Positions 31,450 to 43,336 of a stretch of DNA of 64,000 nt are shown here, in pieces; position 1 is the first letter of the stretch; each line of letters begins with the position of its first letter. This DNA comes from Metallyticus violacea (Eukaryota; Arthropoda; Insecta; Mantodea; Metallyticidae), in the NCBI GenBank assembly GCA_030762175.1, contig CM060833.1, forward strand, positions 160,677,501 through 160,741,500, in the 5' to 3' direction. The position numbers and the translations under genes were made by a program. A model generated the notes under the pieces. It did not search any database. It worked only from the letters and a program-made list of their open reading frames with translations, and was not told where the DNA came from.

Positions 31450-32225
31450 TCTGGTCAAATAAAAGAGATTGCAGGTATACCAACAAGCATTTCTTCAGTT
31501 TGCATGGTATTTTGCAAAAAGAAGTAGGAAACTCCAGACTCTTCTAGATTTTGGAAGGATGCCAATCATCCAATAAAATAAGAAAGAACATTGGGTGAGG
31601 TAATTCAAGAGGTTGTTGATCATATTAATTCTTTTCCATTAAAGCAGAGTCATTATTTAGATGAATGATTCAGTGCTAAAAAAATGATTAGCCTCTTCAA
31701 AGAAAAGTATCCAGAAACAATATGAATTTTATTATAACATTTTTAAAGGACAATTTAATTATTCATTTGAATAACCTCAAATCAACACCTACTGGAGTGT
31801 GAGGCTCTGAATGAGAAAGTAGAGTCCTTCTCTTCACCTATTGCTAAAATGGTGGCAATGGCCAAGTTGAATGTACACAAAAGGAGAAGTGGAAAGTTTT
31901 TTAAGGAAATAAAAGAAACTGAAAAAGTGTATCAAAATGATGAATATGTGCTAGGTCTCAGCTCTGATCACATTGCAAAACATTGGGTTGCCAAAGATAC
32001 CCATCCAGTGCCTATCTTACCTCTACCAGCTATCACTTTTACCTTTTGGTATACACTATTTGAAGAATGGTAAAGCACATTTCTATCTTTATCATGAAGG
32101 AGAAGCCAAAAAAAGCACCTGTCAAAACTTGCCCATTTCCTTTTCACTACATAAAGAACTCCATTTGTTTAGTGACTCTTGTGGGAGACAGAAAGAATCA
32201 CACTATGCTAAGATTTTGATTTAAA
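31450..32225 (+). pseudogene. Decayed multicopy transposon-type ORF
   Basis: Across frames: INSFPLKQSHYL and MISLFKEKYPETI near 31620-31720, LPLPAITFTFWYTLFE near 32015, then HFYLYHEGEAKKSTC and LHLFSDSCGRQKESHYAKIL at 32075-32220. The last piece resembles the FSDSCGGQNRN block of a repeated arthropod ORF family that I regard as a DNA-transposon protein. Its name is not certain to me. Confidence 0.5.
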
Positions 32226-32759
32226 CATGTTTGAGAAAATCATCCATTGATTTCCTATAAGGGAACATTTGTTTCTTCCCTTTGATTGGAATTTCAATTG
32301 TGTAAAGAAAGTTTTAAAGAATAATTACCACTCCTTTTCACCAAAACAAATGTTAAATAATAAACGCATCAGTATACCCAAGCAAATTCATGTTCATATG
32401 ATGCAACCTGAATACTGCTTTCAGTTTAAGGACTGAGGGTTCAAATACTACAAAAAAAATTACAACTCCTAATAAATGAGTGGTCCCGACAAATTTAGAG
32501 ACAAGAGACAGTGTTTTATGATCAGTAAATCCATGGAGTTCCATTATGATCACAAAAGAAAAGGGGCAATAACTGCTTCACCATTTATTGGCAGATTTTA
32601 ACAAACATTAGTATTTCATTTACCAGGCTCTACAGTAATGAAATTTTCTGGCATGGTGAGAATATCTGATTTCTTACGGTAAGAGAAGGATGTAGCTGGG
32701 TGTAAGAATGACAACTTAACGTTCAACAGCATTCATTGAGAGAATACATCTTGATTTTT

Positions 32760-33045
32760 ATGACTTGTTTTATTTAGACACTCTTTAACATCTCAGGTCA
32801 TCGGCGTCCCATTCATTTCAGGGTGTGAAACGGCCAACAAATTTTGCTCAGGGGTCTCTTATTTCAGGCCTGAGGTTCTTTTACTTGCTGTAAATATATG
32901 ACATTCACAGCTTTACTTCCCTTCCAAAGGAAGCCATACTTATGATTTTTACGCCAGAAAAAATCCATTGACCCTGGCCGGGATTGAACCCACAATCTTG
33001 GATTTATGAGGAAAGTATGGTAACCACTAGACCACAAGACCAACA
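32760..33045 (-). mobile_element. SINE-1 copy, full length
   Basis: On the - strand the head begins TTGGTCTTGTGGTCTAGTGG, with B-box-like GGTTCAATCC, body as in other copies, and the TTTAGACACTCTTTAAC-complement tail. Confidence 0.8.
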
Positions 33046-33051
33046 AAAAGT

Positions 33052-33335
33052 TGTTGATTTGGTTTATTTATGAATGCTCTTTAACATCTAAGGTCATCAA
33101 GAGTCCCATTCAGTTCAGGGCTTGAAATGACCTATCAATTTTGTTCAAAGATCTCTTCTTCTATATGCTGTAAATCTAAGACATGGGACCCACGGCTCTA
33201 TTTCTCTTCCCTTCTGAAGGAAGCAATACTTGGAATTTTTACACCCAAAAAAATCCATCAATCCTAGCCAGAATTGTACCATCGATCTTGGATTTAGCAG
33301 GCAAGTATGGTTACCACTACACTATCAGAATCGAT
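33052..33335 (-). mobile_element. SINE-1 copy, adjacent to the previous one
   Basis: Same family and orientation, starting seven bases after the preceding copy. More divergent (B-box-like GGTACAATTC), so the two are probably of different age. Confidence 0.75.
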
Positions 33336-34559
33336 TGACAAATACATCCTATCCACCACGCGTTGTCATAGACATATGCCAGTCATGTCAAAATTTATAT
33401 CTTGAAATCTGGGAATTATTTTATTATGTAAAACAGTTTCTTTGAAAGCTGAATATGCTTTGGTTGCTAAATGTTCAGTTGACACTGGGAAAAAGGCAGA
33501 AACTAATGAGTTCCAGTAAAAGCAACTGCTTCATCAAACTGCACTTGTAAAAAGCACTCTGTTTCCAGGTTTCCATGTTTCTGTAGTGTACAACAAGGTA
33601 TTGTAGGGATGTTTTCTTTTCCTTCTCAAGCAGCTCTAGAGGTGCTATGATCTGATTTGAGAGAGGAGTTTTGAAGACTGGCCTTTTCTGCAAGCCTCTT
33701 AACTGTGCTTCTAATACCATCACAAATTTCTTTGCAATGCTGATTCAATGCGTTGGAAATCATTATGATAGTTGCACAAATTTGCAAAGCTCTTCCAATT
33801 TTTGTATTGTATTGCCAGTTTTTTGACACTTTGCACCTATATGTATAATTTTTTTAAGAAAATTTAAAAATTCTGCTTATCTGAAAATTCAAAATTTTTT
33901 AGAAGCAGAGAATTTTGAAAATATTAATAATGGTCTATTATATATTAAATTACTGCACTATTCATAAGCTTTAAAATGACATTTATTTTAGGTGTGTGCC
34001 TTTTAAGTTTTCAATTAACCAACATTTAAGTATGTGGCTATTAGCAAATTATGTGGTTTTTTGGGGTGGGGGGGATTTTATAAAAATAGATGTTAAAAAT
34101 TAAAACTAAATAATAATTTTTACTTATCTTATTGTAAGATAAAAATATACAAAAAATTAACAAAATTGCCACCATGTTCCAAAATCAGTTTTTCATTGGT
34201 TGATTTGACATGGACATACCCAATGGTTAACTTTATAAGTCAATGCCAGAAATGTATTTTCCATATATTTCTGGCAGTTCCAGCATCTTCTTGCTTGATA
34301 ACATTGAATAATGTACCTTTTAAGTGTTTTAACTGTCAGTAACAACTAGATATCAGATTTTTAGGCACTAAAAATATGCAGTTTTAAGGCTTCAAACCTA
34401 TTTATTTCACTGAAATTAACAAATTATGCACTAAAATATACAAAACATGTCACAAAAAATATATTTTAGAAATGGAGGCAGACAACTGTATTATATAACA
34501 CAGCTGGACAAATTGAATATATTGAAAATAACTAAATATACTTTTTAAGTTTTTGAATT

Positions 34560-35660
34560 TCAGTTCCATGCTCAAATTCTCTTTCATAATTTTCAGCACA
34601 GTGCATCAACAGAATATTTTCTAAATTCTCCACAGTTAATCTTTGCTTTTGTCAGTGAGAATAATTTTGAAAGCAGAAAAAATTCTTTCTACTGCAACAG
34701 ATGTCAGAGGAACAAACTCTAAATTAGGTATAATACAAACATCAATAATTACTGGAACATTTACATTTTCCCCCAGTATCACTCTTGATACTTTTTCCAA
34801 TAATGGAAATTCTACATTCGTATTTAGTAAATTGTTCCATTACTTTTAATTTTATCCCCAGTTTCACCTAAAGTACAATATATTTTTTCTTTAGCATCCT
34901 TCACTGTTGCTATTTGACTACATATAGATTTATTTTTATGTTCTAAGTGTTCAATGGTATGAATGAAAAGTTTGATGTTATGTAGCAATATCTTTTTTCA
35001 ATGATAGGTCATTCATTCAAACACTTTTCATTGCTTTTACAACACATACTGCAGTATCCAATTCAGGTAATTATTCAATAATTGTAATCACCTCTTTAAA
35101 ATATTTAGAATAATACACTACTGACTAATCCATGTTCCCCATCATATTATAACAGGCTGAGGTGGGAGTGGAATATCTGAACATTTCTCTCTGAATATTA
35201 AAATCTTGAATTTGGCTGTGCAAAAACACTTTTTCATTGGAAATGGATGAATTGATTCATCCATTCAATTCATTCCTGATTGTTTCAGAATTCCTGTGAA
35301 GAGGGCGAGTTAAACATGTTACATGAATGATGTTAGGATAAAAAGTTTTAAGAAGTGAAGCTGCAACACCCATATATGAGGCAGCATACCTACAAAACTA
35401 TATTGCCAGAGTATAACGACAGTAGGTCTTTGTTTACAAAATAAGCAATGACTTTGCTATTCACTTTTGAGAGTTCCTTAACATGTATAAGGAGCAGAAT
35501 TGAAGGTTCATTATTCATTATTCTTGATATATATCTAATAGATTCTGAGATTCCATCTACAGAGACCCATATATAAGAATTGCCTATAATCTCCTAAATG
35601 GATGCTAAAGTTACATTGTGCATGCTGTATAAATAAGTTTTATTAGTGTATGCTCAGAGG
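34560..35660 (-). pseudogene. hAT-type transposase remnant, C-terminal half
   Basis: On the - strand: NFYPNIIHVT-like sequence and LTRPLHRNSETIRNELN near 35350-35250, a middle decayed by stops, then EFPLLEKVSRVILGENV near 34800 and NLEFVPLTSVAVERIFSAFK near 34720-34660. The last piece is the hAT dimerisation signature (S..AVER.FS). No ends identified. Confidence 0.55.
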
Positions 35661-35999
35661 GGATATTTTGTATGCATGTTTTTGTAAAAACTCTCTTAAA
35701 GCTGGATTTTCAATTGCATTCTATGAAATGCAAGTAGCAAAAAATGCCATAGTTAAGTTTGCACCGAAATTGCTGCTGAGGTTGGATGAAGTAGGCTATG
35801 TCAGTAGAATTTGTTTACTTTGGTTTTTTTGCAGAACTTTTCCCATCCCTTGCACATGCTACCTCAGGTGGCAATTCTTTTCTTGCAAAATGTAAAAAGT
35901 GCACAAGTTAACTGAATTAAAATCCTAAATATTGTATTGCCATATTTCTATCACAAAGTGCAATTACTTGGTTCTAACAACTAAAATCTCAATGACCAT

Positions 36000-38960
36000 A
36001 AATATTTTAACTGTCAAAAGCTTAAACTGTAGTTGTCTTTAAAACAATTTCAACTATTGTTACTTATTACCTGTTTGCTACAAATCTCACAGAATATTAT
36101 TTTTCCATCATAAGTGAAGTGTGGAAATTCCGGCATAGATTTTAATTTTTATCTTGTGGCATATTAAAATGCACAGGATGACATCCTACTTCTTCAAACT
36201 TCTCAACACAAATAAGGAGAGGCAAAGAGACTAATAGACATTCAAACTATCCGTTAGTATCTACACTGTTGTTGAAATTCTATTTGACAAAAATACAACA
36301 TACCACCAATTGTTGCATATCCTGGTAGTGTTAATCCAAAAAAACTTACCTTTAATATTGCTTACATGTATGGGTTTGTGAATAAATAACAAAATAGCAA
36401 AACTTTACATTGAATTAGGCATTTTAAGCCGCATATTGACAGATTTGGCTCTAACAATCATTTTAAGGCACTATCAAACCCTATGAAAAGCTTCAATTTT
36501 CACGAAGCATAAATATTAATATTATTTTTTCCTTTCTCCTAAAGGAATAAATAGGCATTTGCCCAAAAATCTTATGTTTGATAACTTATGCGACAATCAT
36601 AGCTGTGGACTTTCTAACTCCTGTTCACTGCTGTACCAGCTTGTGCCAACCGACTGGCCATAACATGTGGAGCAATTCAACAAAAGAAAAATTGCCTATT
36701 AGAAATTTAGTGTATTATCATTTATTATTAGATGTAATTTTTAACATTTTGTAGTCATAATTTTAATATTGCAAAATTATGCATGTAGATTTTGTTAGCA
36801 CACTCTTTACTTCACTTTAGCAAATTGTGCAATAAATAGCTGGAAGGAAAGAAGGTTTTTGTAATATGTAATAATAACTAATCTATCCAACAAAATAGTA
36901 ATTCTCTATATGCCTGAATTAATGATTTCAATTTAACTTGAGTTTCATTGATTGGAGTAGAGGCAAAACGTCCATTAATGCCGAAAGGCTAAGCCTACCC
37001 AAAATTGGTATGTTGGCTTATATGTATTAATTTTAATTGATGGATTGAAATATGTTTTGTTTGAACTAGTGTACTGTGTGTGACATAGATAGCCAATCAC
37101 CAATAATATAGTTGAAGGATCAGTATGCTTTGTGCAAGGTAATAGTCTCTGTCAAGGAGTGGGAAAGGTGGTTTTATTTGGAATTTTTGTTACCATCATA
37201 GGTTAGCCTTGGATTCAGTCCAATTAATTAGTGTCCTGTTAAAGATTTTATAGAAACTGTAGCCCAGCAGAAGATGAAGATGGAGACAATACCCTTAAAA
37301 ATAGTATTTCACTACTTTTGATTGTTTGGTGGTAATATAGAATGATGTAATTATTTTAACTGCAAATACCATGACTTATTTTTATAACTAATTTTTAAAC
37401 TCTCTTCATCATATTTTAGTTTACACAGAATTGCTGTGTAAATGTGTATCTGTTTCCACTGTTTCTACATAACTATCAACTATAGCAGTGCAGTATCTTA
37501 CTAGGATTGTGGTAAAAAGTTCAGTAAAATGTCAAAAACTCATTTCAGCAGTAATTGATATATTGGCACAGAAAAGAACCGAAAGATTGAGCTAATATGC
37601 CGTATACAGACATGAAAACACAAAACATATTCTTTTTAAAATAAAACCAACCCAAAAGACAAATAATCATAACCAAATATATATCTAAGATTAAATCATC
37701 TAATAAAAATCAATATTCATTATAAACACTAAGAAAATAAAAACAAGAAATAAATCAAACATTACACAAAGAATATAAAGAAAAAAATCAAACACCCATT
37801 TGATAATAATAATAAAAATGTACTAAAGAATAACTACCGACTAAAAAAATAAAATACAGCAAAATTAAAAAATCAATAAAGGATCAACTCTTATTTTCAT
37901 TTCAACATTCTCTATTATCTCACATAATAAATTTCTAGGATGAGTCATGGAACATGAACTTTTTGTAATATTGCATGTAATTTAATTTAATTAGTCACAA
38001 TGCCATAATTTGAGCATGAACAATGTTTAATAACATTAAAGTGTTATTTTCATGCTACATTTAGCATAAAGAAGATTTTCCATTTATTTCAACATACTCT
38101 TCTACCCTATATAAATAGCCTTGCTTTGCCACTGGAATTGGAGGTCTAATTTTATTATTGAAACCATGAACTGGCTGTCTGTAAGATATACATTAAAACA
38201 ATTTGATTTTATTAATAAAAATAAATGTAGCAGAATTCATCTAAATACTTTGCAAATAACAAACATTAATAAATAAAAGTTTATATTCTGATGTTTAAAT
38301 TTTTTAATAATTTTCACAAAACTTTTAAATGTAATCACAAAATAAACAAAAGTTTATATTGCTGTAAAAATTGGCTTTAAAAGCCAACATAGTTCAATTT
38401 TAAGCATTTTCTTCATTTTTTTTGATTTCCTATTAAGAATTGGAGCAAGGCATGAGAAAAAAATTGCATTTCTAAACTTTTTCGCAACATTCTTAACATT
38501 AAAAAATAATTTTCAATGAGATACATACATTATACAAGCTTAAAAAAATAACACTAAGTTTTGAAAAAGGTCTATATTTATTACAAATGTAAAAAATAAT
38601 TTATTTAATTCTAAATTAAATAGGTTACTTATTACAGTGGAGAACCTATATCAATTAAATAAGTAGAATAAAATAGCAAATTTATTTTCACATTGCATTA
38701 ATATTTCCTTTATTGATTGCAAATCCATTTAATGAAATATAAGACAAATATTTCACTAGGCAGAGAAAACCATATTGATCCTATTCAGAAATCAATAATA
38801 CAGATTTATGCTTTGAAGAAGGAAGAACAACTGCAAGTAAACAAAGCACAGGATAATGTAATACATTTGGCACATTCAGAATGTTTAAATTATTGTCTCT
38901 GTTCACAGGCTAATGTGCAGGTGTTTCTGAGAAATAATTGTAGGCTTATGAGAAAAAAGA
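36000..38960. other. AT-rich intergenic sequence
   Basis: Between the two host genes. Low complexity, notably 37600-37880 (A-rich). No supported gene or element. Confidence 0.4.
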
Positions 38961-38984
38961 TTTGATCTTAGACAATATAAATTT

Positions 38985-39400
38985 AATGTAAGAGGCTGTT
39001 CCATAAGTCATGGCAACTATTATATTTCTTTCAAACATGCATTAACATGGAAAATCTACTATATAGGTTTGGAAGGCTCTACTTCTGAATTTCTGCATGA
39101 GAGAGTATATGTGCTAATGTGGTTTAGATAATCACACAACATTTAGTGTGTGGCTGACATTATTCAAAGTTGGAAGTGAATAAAATAGAGCAGGGCTCTT
39201 ATGCAAAAATAGGCACTCTTCTGTGGAAACATGAGATAGAGTGTCTTATAAATTATGTGAAGCTCTGGATGATCATGCTCTCATACCATACAATGGAAAA
39301 GTGGGTTGAAGCCTTCAGACATGGACACACATCAACTGCAGACCTATCTCTTTGAATGTACCACATTTATTCAAACAAATGACAGAGTTATCTTTGTACT
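38985..39400 (+). mobile_element. Mariner-like 5' end and N-terminal fragment
   Basis: Terminus-like GAGGCTGTTCCATAAGTCAT at 38992, then sequence with LCEALDDHALIPYNGKV and, one frame away, MEKWVEAFRHGHTSTADL at 39295-39348, the helix-turn-helix linker (W..RF..GR.S..D) of mariner transposases. Catalytic domain absent. Confidence 0.5.
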
Positions 39401-39799
39401 GGAATTTTTGTCTCAACTGCTTTGTGTATTTTAAGGCAGGACGTATATATACATGCCAAGAATGCTGTTAAATGGGTCCCATGCCACTCAGTTTACTAAG
39501 GAACAGAAGTAGATTTTTTATGAGATATGTCATTTCCATATGGAGTAATCTAATTGGGGTGGTATTAATTTAATAACATGGTCAATTGTATCATTGTAGT
39601 GGATAAAACATGAGCATATGACTTCAAATTTTTTCAGCTTCCAGTCAGGTGAAGAGTTGGTGTAGAGTCAGTATTTTCATGTTCATCATCTTTATTCTCA
39701 GGGTGATCTGATGAATGAGAACAGACCAGACCAGAAATATGAGCAGACTGGGTTAATAACCAACTGGTGTGTGCTTGCTGCCTACTCACCTGTGCTTTG

Positions 39800-39875
39800 G
39801 ACTTTACCACAATTTTTTTTAATAGTGTTTAACACCTGTTTTTACTACTGAGGCACCACAGGCAGTGGACATTGA
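39800..39875 (-). repeat. Short interspersed repeat family 3
   Basis: Reverse complement reads TGGTGCCTCAGTAGTAAAAA then CAGGTGTTAAACACTATT and an A run, as at 8262 and 43972. Confidence 0.55.
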
Positions 39876-39877
39876 TG

Positions 39878-40135
39878 ATTTTTTTTTGATGATTTATTTA
39901 TGGACACTCTTTAACATCTCAGGTCATCAGCGTCCCATTCAATTCAGAGCGTGAAACCGCTGATAAATTTTGCTCAGAGGCCTCTCTTTCAGGCTTGAGG
40001 TTCTTTTTCATACCATAAATGTATGACACGGGACCCACGGCTTTACTTCCCTTCTGAAGCAAGCCATACTTAGGATTTTTATGCCCGAAAAAATCCATTA
40101 GTATTGGCCGGGTTCAAACCCGCATTCTTGGGTGC
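39878..40135 (-). mobile_element. SINE-1 copy
   Basis: B-box-like GGTTTGAACCC near 40115 and the full body. The A-box end of the head is replaced by other sequence at 40135. Confidence 0.75.
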
Positions 40136-40204
40136 ATACTGATGATACACAAGATGAAATGATGTATGGGAAAAGATATATATATATATATATTTTGTTA
40201 AGGA

Positions 40205-40370
40205 AGGAAATGTTCCAGATCTAAGCTTAGGGTACCTCCCTGACATTTGCAATTTATGAGGACCGAGGAAAACCTGGAAAAAACCCCAGTCAGGGAAGAT
40301 GGCCCTGGCGGGATTCAAACCTCAGACCTTCTGCTCACAAGCCTTAACAACCTCGGCCACCCGTGGCGAT
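40205..40370 (-). mobile_element. SINE-2, tRNA-Ser/Leu-like head
   Basis: On the - strand: GGTGGCCGAGGTTGTTAAGG (A box type) and GAGGTTTGAATCCC (B box), then a body ending GGAGGTACCCTAAGCTTAG. A different family from SINE-1. Only one other piece, at 8150, was found. Confidence 0.65.
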
Positions 40371-40419
40371 ACTTAACCATAGTAAAATAACTTAATGTGT
40401 TATAGCGAATGGGTTTGAT

Positions 40420-42480
40420 GGAGATAGTGCTGAAATCCTCTGGACTGTAATGACTGGATCTAATTAGCGGTGGTGCTGAGTATGAGCATGTATTGGAAGC
40501 TAACTAAGGTTTCTAGCATGGCCATACAGCTATCTATTTCAAAATGTTATTCGACATAAAGTACCACCTGAGATTTAGATTGGTTTGCACCCATTGAAAG
40601 GGTAATACTATTTTTATATGAGGTAGCCACAGGCCAGGTGTGGCACCGTAAATCTTAATTTGGGTTTGATGCGGCAATCATAATTGCTGAGGGAACAGAT
40701 GAGAGCACCCTTGAGTAGTGGTAAGTTGTCTTAAAAAGCTCTTGCCCAGTGCCTAATTTTGTCATCCATATATGGAAGAGAGGAGGTTTCATGCAATAGT
40801 CTGGTGGAAAAGCAGCAGTATGCAGAGTCCTGTATTCTGTGCCCTTTGAAGAAGTAGTAAACAGATTTTCGCAGGCATGTAGCATAATGGGGATTATTTG
40901 CCTTGAAAAATACAGCTTTAAATGGAGGGCATCTATTGAGAACTGAACACTGGGAACAGCTGAGCAATTGCTTCCTGAACTCTGTGAGCAGTTTTTGAGA
41001 TGTGTCCAAGAAAGGTTAGACCTTTATCCAACTGAATTCCCAAGGAATTTTTCCCACCGCATCCTTTGTTATCTGTATATGAGTTTTTTATTTGTTTATT
41101 TAAGGACACACTTTAACATCTCAGGTCATCAGTGTCCCATTCTATTTAGGGCGTGAAACAGCCGACAAATTTTGCTCAGAGGCCTCTTCTTTCAGGCTTG
41201 AGGTTCTTTATCGTGCCGTAAATGTACGACACGGGACCCACGGCATTACTTCCCTTCCGAAGGAAGCCATACTTAGGATTTTTACTCCCGAAAAAAGCCA
41301 TCGATCCTGGCCGGGTTCGAGGTTCGAACCGGAGACCTTGGGTTTAGAAGGCAAGTATGGTTACCACTGCACCACCAGGACCGACTCTGTATATGAGTGT
41401 GGAACAGTATGCGAATATGCAGAATTTGTTGAAGATGATGGTGTGGCTTATTGCTAGGTTGAGTGATATTGCCAAATGCCTGCACCAGCTTTCAATTAAG
41501 TATAATAGCCTTTGCATTGGGCTAATGGCTCTGACAAGGTGTTTGTCTGTTTAGAAGAGCAGAACATTATTAGCATAGGGCATCCTATATATATGCCATG
41601 TAAATGTTGAATAAAAATGGGGAAGTACAGAGTCTTAAGGAATACTGCTGTGTATGGGTATAAGTGTAAAGCTGTTTCCTGCCACCATGACTTTGAATGT
41701 ATGCTGTTTGAGGTAAGAATGTATTGTATATGCATACTTGTGAAAGTCAAGGAATATGAGTTTGTAAATGAGCCCAGTGCACCAGGTCATGGAGAATGCC
41801 CTTTTTATGCCCAGAGATACTGTAGAGGTGAATGGCATGTTCTGAAAATTCACATCTGCAGTTTCCACAATATGCAGCAGATGTAGATAGTTATTGCCCA
41901 AGACAAAATCCTAATTGATGTGGAGGGATGGCTTAAATGTTTTCCAGTAGAGGAGACATGGTAGCATATATAAGTCTCTCAAAGACTTTTGAAAGAGGGA
42001 AGAGAAGATCAATAGATTGGTAACCAGATGTGTTTGCTGGATCTTCACCAGGCTTCAATATGCATACCACACAGGCCTCTCTGTGTACACATCGGAAGTG
42101 ACCCAAGATCCACATATTGAAAATTTTAGTGATGAAATAAAAATTTAAAAAACAAAAGGCTTTGAAAGGAAGGCTGTGAAGCATGAGGGGTGGGGGGTCA
42201 ACCCATCAATTCTAGCAGCCCCTTTAGGATCAAGACACTGGAGTATGCGCTAGAGTGAAAAATGGGAATTTAGGGCCATCGTCGTTTGGAAGTACAACAG
42301 ATGGACATCATGGCAAATTTGACGCGAAAAGATTTTATCTTGGAAATCGTCTCTATCTTCCAGGTGGTCAACGAGAGCATTTGCTTTGACTTTGGCTCAT
42401 AGACAAGGCTGTGGTGCCATGAATGGGGTAGGAGTTTTTGTCTTGTTGCCCACGGAGGCTTTTGGTGATCTTCCATGCAT
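40420..42480 (-). mobile_element. Jockey-like LINE, decayed RT
   Basis: On the - strand in order: KPGEDPANTSGYQSIDLLFP and LSKVFERLIYATMSPLLEN (42150-41940), GLIYKLIFLDFHKYAYTIHS and LKQHTFKVMVAG (41800-41690), PQDSVLPHFYSTFTWHIY (41625-41580, GVPQGSVLSPLL block), YANNVLLF (ADD block, mutated), then LGIQLDKGLTFLGHISKTA near 41040-40990 (thumb). A SINE-1 copy interrupts it at 41080-41392. No intact frame. Confidence 0.75.
41080..41392 (-). mobile_element. SINE-1 copy, best preserved
   Basis: On the - strand: TCGGTCCTGGTGGTGCAGTG, TTACC..CTTGCC, and GGTTCGAACC as a perfect B box, followed by the complete body (GTCCCGTGTCGTACATTTAC) and tail. Inserted in the Jockey-like LINE, so younger than it. 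Its head is tRNA-like, but no cloverleaf with aminoacyl stem is evident, so it is not a tRNA gene. Confidence 0.85.
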
Positions 42481-43034
42481 CGCCATCATCAAGATTCAAA
42501 ATGCCAGACAGTGCATAAATATAAAAGGTAAGTTCCCAATGAAAATAGCATTATTTTTTAAGCTGAAAAACCTCTCTGGTTATATTTGTACATTGTTTTT
42601 GGAGGACCTTGACTATGTTATAGATGCAGGAGGAGAATTACTGAAGTTAAAGAAATGCAATGGGCAACTCTCCAGATCTTAGAGAAATGCTGTTTGTTTT
42701 GGAGGTATCTTTGGGCCAGAATTTACCTGGGATCTTCTTACATGGAATTAACATAACCCCATGTGTGTGTTATCATTAATGTGAACAGCAAATAATTTTG
42801 TAAATTAGTTTCATTAAAACTGCATAATATGCCATTCTGATTTAAATTAAAAAGCAGTGCAGCAAAGTAATGAAGAAAGGTTAATTAAAATCTTTTTCTC
42901 ATTATTTTATTCCAGGATGAAAATGCAACTTTCAATTCTGTAATCAGGTAGGCAATAGTTTCATTATGGTATTATAAAAAAATAGATTACAATCACTGAT
43001 GGTGGCAGTTTACACAAATAATTCCTTTCCTGTT

Positions 43035-43095
43035 CTTAATTATCTAGTGAGTCGATTTGACAATCTTATGCTCCACTTACCATCTTATGCTCCGT
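43035..43095 (-). mobile_element. PLE end fragment
   Basis: TAGTGAGTCGATTTGACAAT and CTTATGCTCCACTTACC match the ends at 970 and 62680. The ribozyme is absent. Confidence 0.6.
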
Positions 43096-43166
43096 TCATT
43101 CTTAATGGTAATATTAGTTTTGTTCATTAATGAGAAATTAATTATGGCTATATATCAATATTAAGT

Positions 43167-43172
43167 TTTATT
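43167..43172 (-). promoter_or_regulatory. TANGO2: Candidate TANGO2 poly(A) signal
   Basis: AATAAA on the - strand, 28 bases past the TANGO2 stop. The resulting 3' UTR would be very short. A PLE-end fragment at 43035-43095 lies just beyond. Confidence 0.4.
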
Positions 43173-43200
43173 AGAATATTCTTATATTCTAATTAGCTTA

Positions 43201-43336
43201 TTACACAGGTGTTATAAGTTCAGTAGAATATTTTACTAAAGTCCAAGTTGGATTATTTGGATCGATGGGTTCTTTCATTGTCCATTCCATGTAGTCCACT
43301 TTATCCTTGTCATCCACAAGTATGAATGTATGAGTC
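43201..43336 (-). CDS. TANGO2: TANGO2 last coding exon
   Basis: The acceptor is ATGTTTTCAG. One base completes Arg, followed by THTFILVDDKDKVDYMEW, MKEPIDPNNPTW and TLVKYSTELITPV, then TAA at 43203-43201. TANGO2 proteins end with ILVD.....F.ER.M....W....Y.F, which this fits. Confidence 0.9.

Noticed and set aside
40300..40372. tRNA-Ser/Leu-like GGTGGCCGAGG sequence
   Set aside because: Continues into a SINE body. No complete cloverleaf.
41325..41392. tRNA-like sequence with a perfect GGTTCGAACC box
   Set aside because: It is the head of a SINE with a long shared body and tail and no proper acceptor stem, so it is not called a tRNA gene.
41617..41886. 89-codon + strand frame
   Set aside because: Antisense to the Jockey-like LINE, whose RT blocks are on the - strand.
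42917..42948. Short splice-bounded frame DENATFNSVIR on + strand
   Set aside because: Only 11 residues, with no partner exon in phase nearby. Chance in AT-rich DNA is likely.
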